Part shown: in pieces, positions 59,821 to 64,000 of the stretch
Position numbering within the stretch: the first letter of the stretch is position 1
How the letters are laid out: each line of letters begins with the position of its first letter
From: Propionigenium maris DSM 9537
Lineage (GTDB): Bacteria; Fusobacteriota; Fusobacteriia; Fusobacteriales; Fusobacteriaceae
Assembly: GCF_027925155.1 (NCBI RefSeq)
Contig: NZ_BSDY01000013.1
Span: forward strand, 18,343 to 82,342
Length of the DNA stretch: 64,000 bases
Direction of reading: 5' to 3'
Made by a program: the position numbers and the translations under genes
Notes under the pieces: generated by a model
Told to the model about the DNA's origin: nothing
Databases searched by the model: none
What the model saw: the letters and a program-made list of their open reading frames with translations, nothing else

Positions 59821-60447
59821 GTGGAGACAGGTAGAAGGTTTAGGAATGAGTTTCTTCTGTTGAATGCGGGGTTTATACTACTTTCATTTACCATTGTAAA
59901 CTTCCTACTGCCCTCTAAGCTTACAGCTGGGGGAACAACGGGGATAGCCATGATCCTCTATCATATATATAGTATTCCAGTGAGCTGGGGATTCTTTCTT
60001 CTGAATATTCCCCTTGTGGTGATGGGATACTATATCTTTGGTGGCCGGTACGGGCTGAAAACAATATATGGAATCATAGCCATATCCATCTATACTGAGG
60101 CTGTATCCAGGTGGATGAGGGTGGATTACCTTGAGGAAGTCTTTCATCTTTATCCCTTAATCGGTGCCCTTACAGGGGGAGTGCTGAGCGGAGTTGGTGT
60201 GGGCCTTGCTGTGGCCACGGGGGGAAATACAGGAGGAACAACTATCCTTGCCCAGATAATAGAGAAGTATTTCAAGGTTAAGATAGGAACAACCCTGAAT
60301 ATTGCAGATATAAGCATAGTTGCCCTTTCAGGGATACTTCTTGGGAGAGGTTCCGCACTGTTTACCATACTCTCCCTCTTTATATGCGGAAGGGTAGTGA
60401 ACATTATAAGATACAGGGAGGGATGGTCCTATGAAGGAGATACTTAG
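59821..60447 (+). CDS. YitT-family membrane protein
   Basis: 208 residues from a GTG at 59821 behind GGAGGTGAT (a GTG at 59812 inside that box is also open). Five to six membrane helices; LTAGGTTGIAMILYHIYSIPVSWGFFLLNIP and VATGGNTGGTTILAQII are typical of the YitT family, here without the C-terminal DUF2179 domain of longer members. Function unknown. Its end overlaps the MarR gene by 17 bases. Confidence 0.85.
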   Translation: METGRRFRNEFLLLNAGFILLSFTIVNFLLPSKLTAGGTTGIAMILYHIYSIPVSWGFFLLNIPLVVMGYYIFGGRYGLKTIYGIIAISIYTEAVSRWMRVDYLEEVFHLYPLIGALTGGVLSGVGVGLAVATGGNTGGTTILAQIIEKYFKVKIGTTLNIADISIVALSGILLGRGSALFTILSLFICGRVVNIIRYREGWSYEGDT

Positions 60448-60883
60448 AGAGATAGGGATGATAGGAAGGTGCTGTGCCACCATAAGTGATATTGAGTTTA
60501 AGGAGATAAACCTTGCCAAGGGGCAGTATCTCTATCTGGTAAGGATATATGAGAACCCCGGAATTATTCAGGAGAGGGTGGCAGCTATGCTCAAGGTGGA
60601 CAGGTCTACAGCTGCAAAGGCCATAAAGAAGCTCGTAGAGGGGGGCTTAGTGGAAAGAGTCAAGGAGGAAGGTAACAAGAAGGAGCTGAAGCTCTACTGT
60701 ACCCCAAAAGGCAGGAAGATCTACCCCTTTCTAGAGAGGGAGGAGGAGCATTCAGTGAGGGTAGCCACAGAGGGGATGACTCAGAAGGAGATGAGGCTTG
60801 CCTTTGACCTTCTTCACAGGATAAGAAAGAATATTGAGAGAGAGTGGGAAGATATTAAGAAGGGAAATCCAAGGAGGTATTAG
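60431..60883 (+). CDS. MarR-family regulator
   Basis: 150 residues; dimer helices and winged helix (GIIQERVAAMLKVDRSTAAKAIKKLVEGGLV). Translationally coupled to the YitT gene and two bases before a GNAT gene: a membrane protein / regulator / acetyltransferase operon. It may respond to a substrate of one of them. Confidence 0.92.
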   Translation: MKEILREIGMIGRCCATISDIEFKEINLAKGQYLYLVRIYENPGIIQERVAAMLKVDRSTAAKAIKKLVEGGLVERVKEEGNKKELKLYCTPKGRKIYPFLEREEEHSVRVATEGMTQKEMRLAFDLLHRIRKNIEREWEDIKKGNPRRY

Positions 60884-60885
60884 GA

Positions 60886-61335
60886 ATGAAGGTGGAGGTA
60901 AAAAAGTTTAATGAACTGACATTAGAGGAGCTCTATGAGATATTCAGACTGAGATCTGAGGTGTTTGTGGTGGAGCAGAAGTGTATCTATAATGATATAG
61001 ATGGAAAGGATATGGACTCCCTTCATGTGATGATAAAGGATAGTGGAAGGATAGAGGCCTACCTGAGAGTTATAAAGCCTGGGGTATCCTATGAGGAGTG
61101 TTCCCTTGGAAGGGTGCTGGTGGCTAAGGAGGCCAGAGGTAAGGGACTAGCCAGAAGGATAGTTAGAGAGGGGATAGACTGTATAACCAAGGGTTGGAAT
61201 GAGAGGAAGATTACAATAGGGGCCCAGGAGTATCTCAAGGAGTTTTACGGAAGCTTTGGTTTTAAGGCTGTATCTGATATGTATATAGAGGACGGGATCC
61301 CCCACTTGGATATGAGGTATGAGGAGGATCAATAA
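60886..61335 (+). CDS. ElaA-like GNAT acetyltransferase
   Basis: 149 residues. ElaA features: LYEIFRLRSEVFVVEQKCIYNDIDGKD at the start and the acetyl-CoA loop LGRVLVAKEARGKGLARRIV. Ends with the usual PHLDMRYEE. Substrate unknown. Last gene of the operon, followed by a terminator. Confidence 0.93.
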   Translation: MKVEVKKFNELTLEELYEIFRLRSEVFVVEQKCIYNDIDGKDMDSLHVMIKDSGRIEAYLRVIKPGVSYEECSLGRVLVAKEARGKGLARRIVREGIDCITKGWNERKITIGAQEYLKEFYGSFGFKAVSDMYIEDGIPHLDMRYEEDQ

Positions 61336-61363
61336 CAAAAGGTAAAGTTGGAGTAAGTTATAG

Positions 61364-61410
61364 AGGTGTATGTGTGATTCAGTCTGAATCTCACATACAC
61401 CTTTTATTTT
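61364..61410 (+). terminator. Terminator of the YitT-MarR-GNAT operon
   Basis: Long hairpin aggtgtatgtgtgattcag/ctgaatctcacatacacct followed by a T-rich tract. Confidence 0.9.
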
Positions 61411-61630
61411 TTAATATTTATAGAGATAGATCCAATGATTTTGGAATATTAAAGGAGAGTGATTTAAAAAAGAATTTTTATTTTCTTTTAGTGTCAGGTG
61501 ACGTGTTCCATAGAGTAAAAATCCCATATAATAACCATATAAAATAACAGACGGGAAATCATAAAGGATGAAAAGTATCGGATAAGTGGCTTGGGGTTAG
61601 CGTATTTATGGAGAGTAGGAGATGATAGAG

Positions 61631-61855
61631 ATGAAGAAGATGTTATTAATAGGAATGCTTGTAGTAGGTGGATTATCATATGGAAGAGATTATGAGTATA
61701 GAGAGAGTAAGGAGCTCCAGGTAGTGCAGAGTGTGAACAGTGAGGATCAGAGCATGATCTCAAGGGTAAGGGAGCAGTCGGATAGAAATATGGACGTATA
61801 TTCTGAGTTCCACAGAGACCTGGATAACATGGGAAGAGGACATGAGAGTAAGTAG
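61631..61855 (+). CDS. Small exported hypothetical protein
   Basis: 74 residues from the ATG at 61631 (TAGGAG nine bases upstream; an ATG at 61622 would sit directly on the box). Signal peptide KMLLIGMLVVGGLSYG, then a short charged helical body ending in GHESK. No family recognised. Terminated at 61867-61897. Confidence 0.65.
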   Translation: MKKMLLIGMLVVGGLSYGRDYEYRESKELQVVQSVNSEDQSMISRVREQSDRNMDVYSEFHRDLDNMGRGHESK

Positions 61856-61866
61856 TATTTAATGTT

Positions 61867-61897
61867 AAATGAGTCGCCAATTTTGGCGGCTCATTTT
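61867..61897 (+). terminator. Terminator of the small exported protein gene
   Basis: aaatgagtcgcc/ggcggctcattt hairpin plus T run. Confidence 0.88.
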
Positions 61898-61964
61898 TAG
61901 TTTTAGACATTCAGAATTATTTTATAATAGTGCTCATCTAGTAGTTGTAATTAAGATGATTAGG

Positions 61965-63410
61965 CTATATTATCGGCATGAAATCATCGGAAGAGTTATT
62001 AATTTTTTTAAAGGACATAACGGTGTCATTTAAAATTTTAATTCCTATTTTTATTTCATCTTCAGTTACTGCTGCAAAACTGATTCTAATCCTATTATCT
62101 TTAGCACCATCTGGATAAAAAACATTCCCTGGAAGAATTGAAACACCGCGCTTCTTTAACTCTAAATAGAGGTCATTGCTATTGATGAAATTAGGAAGAA
62201 TAATCCAGATATAAAATCCCCCTTCAGGTCGGTAGTAGATCTCTAGGTCTTGTATTTCTTCGATAAGTTCTACAATAAGTTCAAACTTTTTTCTAAATAG
62301 TTTCCTTGTCTCCTCTAGATGATTCTCTAGAAAACCATCCCTTAGTAGAAAGGTAAGAGCTCTCTGGTTTAAACCTGAAGTAGAGATGTCAGAGGCAAAC
62401 TTGGCTGCTACCATTTGGGGAGAAAGCTCCTTAGGGACTATCATGTAAGCAAGCCTCATTCCAGGAATCAATATTTTGGAAAAAGTTTTAATATAGATAA
62501 TCCTATTATCTTTATCTAGAGTTTTAAGAGGAGCAGCAGGATTATCATAAAAGTAAAGTTCTGAAAGGCAGTCATCCTCAATGATCATAAAATCATACTC
62601 CTTAGAAAGCTCTATTAACTTCATCTTTTTTTCATGAGACCACCTTATTCCTGTGGGACTTTGAAAGTTTATCATAGTGTAGACAAAATTTACATTGGTT
62701 TGGTTCAATATTTCTTCAAGCTCCTCCATATCAAATCCATCTTCCAACATTTCAACAGTTACTATCTTGCAGCTACCCTTAAAGGTGTTTATTGCACCTG
62801 AGTAAGTTGGGCGGCTAAGTATAAGGGTAGAGGTGGGCTTTAGGAGGGACTTCTTTATCAGATCAAGGGCTTGCTGAGCACCAGATGTAATATGGATATT
62901 GCTGCAATAGACATCATGAAAATCATATTTTAATCTTTCTGCAAGAACTTTTCTTAGTCCAATAAAACCCTGAGTTTCATGGTACTTTAAGGCTTCTCCT
63001 CCTGCCTCATGAAATACCTTGTTGATACTTTCTTGAAACTTTTTTGTAGGAAAGACCTCTACACCAGGAGTGGCACTTGCAAAGTTAATGCTTTCATTAA
63101 TTCTTATTTGACCGTATTTAAAGTTTTCAATTATAGGTTTCTGTTCCTGATCTTCAACATAATTTTTTCTATCCTTTACATAGGTACCACTCCCAGGGAT
63201 TTTATAGATATGTCCCTCTGTCTCTAGAAGCTCATATGCCTTAAGTACAGTACTTGAATTTAGTGAAAAGCGGTTTACTAGCTGCCTCACAGAGGGGAGC
63301 TTTTCATTTGGTAGAATTTGCTTTGTAAAGATCATATTTTTGATCTCATCATAAAGTTGAATATACAGTTTTTTTCTTTTTGACTTACTAATTTCAAAAT
63401 TTAATTTCAT
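61965..63410 (-). CDS. MocR/PdxR-family regulator (GntR HTH + aminotransferase domain)
   Basis: 481 residues. N-terminal GntR winged helix (LPSVRQLVNRFSLNSSTVLKAYELLETEGHIY) and a fold-type I aminotransferase-like domain from about 110. The PLP lysine is visible in KTFSKILIPGMRLAYMI, and IIEDDCLSELYF holds the PLP aspartate. Transcribed away from megL; MocR proteins usually control a neighbouring PLP-enzyme or vitamin B6 gene, so megL is its likely target. Confidence 0.93.
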   Translation of the reverse strand: MKLNFEISKSKRKKLYIQLYDEIKNMIFTKQILPNEKLPSVRQLVNRFSLNSSTVLKAYELLETEGHIYKIPGSGTYVKDRKNYVEDQEQKPIIENFKYGQIRINESINFASATPGVEVFPTKKFQESINKVFHEAGGEALKYHETQGFIGLRKVLAERLKYDFHDVYCSNIHITSGAQQALDLIKKSLLKPTSTLILSRPTYSGAINTFKGSCKIVTVEMLEDGFDMEELEEILNQTNVNFVYTMINFQSPTGIRWSHEKKMKLIELSKEYDFMIIEDDCLSELYFYDNPAAPLKTLDKDNRIIYIKTFSKILIPGMRLAYMIVPKELSPQMVAAKFASDISTSGLNQRALTFLLRDGFLENHLEETRKLFRKKFELIVELIEEIQDLEIYYRPEGGFYIWIILPNFINSNDLYLELKKRGVSILPGNVFYPDGAKDNRIRISFAAVTEDEIKIGIKILNDTVMSFKKINNSSDDFMPII

Positions 63411-63438
63411 TTCAACTCCTTAGTTCCTTCTTGGATAA

Positions 63439-63519
63439 AAAAGTGTCACGGAACACTTTTAAACCCAAACAGTATTGACATTTTTATTTTTATATAGCAT
63501 CCTCTTAAAGAAAGTGTTC
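63439..63519. promoter_or_regulatory. Repeated GAACACTTT sites between the MocR gene and megL
   Basis: Inverted repeat AAAAGTGT/ACACTTTT at 63439-63460 and a further AAAGTGTTC at 63511-63519, with TTGACA at 63475-63480 between them. Probable operators for the MocR-type regulator in the divergent promoter region. Confidence 0.55.
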
Positions 63520-63641
63520 TGAAAAACTACTTTTAATGCTGAAACAATATCAAGTGTGGCAGGTACAGTTGTGTTGAACGATACGATTATACTTTTATAA
63601 CGCAGGTTTGTAAATAGTTTTTAAATATGGAGGAAAAAGAG

Positions 63642-64000
63642 ATGAAAATTGAAAAAAAAGGTTTTGGGACTAAGGTTATTCATGGTGGTCATGAGAAAAA
63701 TCCATTTGGGACTTTGGCAACTCCTATCTATCAAAGTTCTACATTTGTATTTGACAGTGCAGAGCAGGGGGGAAGAAGATTTGCCCTGGAAGAGGGAGGA
63801 TACATCTACAGCAGACTAGGAAACCCTACAACTACAGTACTAGAGGAGAAGCTTGCAGCACTAGAGGGAGCAGAGGCAGCACTGGCTACATCATCTGGAA
63901 TGGGAGCGATCTCATCTACAATGTGGACACTTCTAAAGGCAGGAGACCACATGGTGGCAGACGAGACTCTTTACGGTTGCACATACGCTCTTCTAAGCCA
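63642..64000 (+). CDS. megL: Methionine gamma-lyase, N-terminal part (runs off the window)
   Basis: About 119 residues in the window of about 395. [25 protein letters not shown] and [28 protein letters not shown] match the Fusobacterium nucleatum enzyme closely as I recall it, and YSRLGNPT provides phosphate-binding residues of the partner subunit; the PLP lysine lies beyond the window. Cleaves methionine to methanethiol, ammonia and 2-oxobutyrate. GGAGGAAAAAGAG precedes the ATG at 63642. Cystathionine gamma-synthase or lyase relatives are less likely. Confidence 0.88.
   Translation, partial: MKIEKKGFGTKVIHGGHEKNPFGTLATPIYQSSTFVFDSAEQGGRRFALEEGGYIYSRLGNPTTTVLEEKLAALEGAEAALATSSGMGAISSTMWTLLKAGDHMVADETLYGCTYALLS

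Overview
The window looks like a chromosomal segment of a Fusobacteriota bacterium, probably a free-living or marine relative (Ilyobacter/Propionigenium/Psychrilyobacter type) rather than an oral Fusobacterium. Supporting points: the partial methionine gamma-lyase at the right end closely resembles the Fusobacterium enzyme as I remember it; a 4-hydroxybutyryl-CoA dehydratase (succinate/4-hydroxybutyrate fermentation) lies at the left end; an outer-membrane OmpP1/FadL-type protein and an exported MORN2-repeat protein are present; promoters are AT-rich with clear TTGACA/TATAAT boxes. Several c-di-GMP enzymes (two HD-GYP, two GGDEF), a betaine-type transporter and an NhaC-type antiporter suit an environmental, salt-exposed anaerobe. 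No tRNA, rRNA, CRISPR array, phage or intact insertion sequence was found.

Layout. 0-4.1 kb: partial abfD, a lipoprotein binding protein coupled to an HD-GYP phosphodiesterase, and an XRE-cupin regulator. 4.2-8.2 kb: a complete arginine-to-spermidine operon (speA-speD-speE-speB) behind a strong promoter and a 265-nt leader. 8.2-17.2 kb: YibE/F membrane protein, DUF1232-M48 protease, GAF-HD-GYP and PAS-GGDEF proteins, GNAT enzymes, a secreted repeat-rich protein, and a DMT-family (EamA) transporter whose leader carries two similar RNA units and a terminator. 17.9-21.5 kb: an AT-rich three-gene cassette (Mrr-like nuclease, small middle protein, DUF3732-type ABC ATPase) that fits the ABC-three-component conflict systems, followed by a GC-richer possible structured RNA. 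21.9-34.5 kb: GGDEF protein, PstS with a phased Pho-box-like array, M29 aminopeptidase, a CRP-family regulator, and the central-carbon cluster ccpN-like / PPDK regulatory protein / ppdK, then hesB-like, cutA, rpiB and a HIT protein. 34.6-44.8 kb: a decaying region with four disabled genes (serine hydrolase, CRP regulator, RND pump remnant, OmpP1/FadL) among intact DUF2817, BCCT, ALDH and TetR genes. 45-64 kb: a self-regulated MarR-NhaC pair, a split-barrel ferredoxin-like protein, an ankyrin / ATP-grasp / formylglutamate hydrolase-GNAT operon, exported redox-type small proteins, nucleoside hydrolase, OppA-like protein, small regulators, a MORN2 protein, a MATE pump with a terminator in its leader, YitT-MarR-ElaA operon, and a MocR-type regulator divergent from megL.

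Themes. Three transporter genes (EamA, BCCT, MATE) each have a strong promoter followed by an intrinsic terminator abutting the ribosome-binding site, the usual design of transcription-attenuating riboswitches. A roughly 90-bp intergenic repeat occurs four times, always on the + strand and always just after the intrinsic terminator of a + strand gene. Several regulators (TetR, MarR, a mini winged-helix protein) have visible palindromic sites that recur at the genes they probably control. The best candidates for something undescribed are the tandem RNA of the EamA leader, the four-copy repeat, and the ABC-type three-gene cassette with its neighbouring RNA-like segment.
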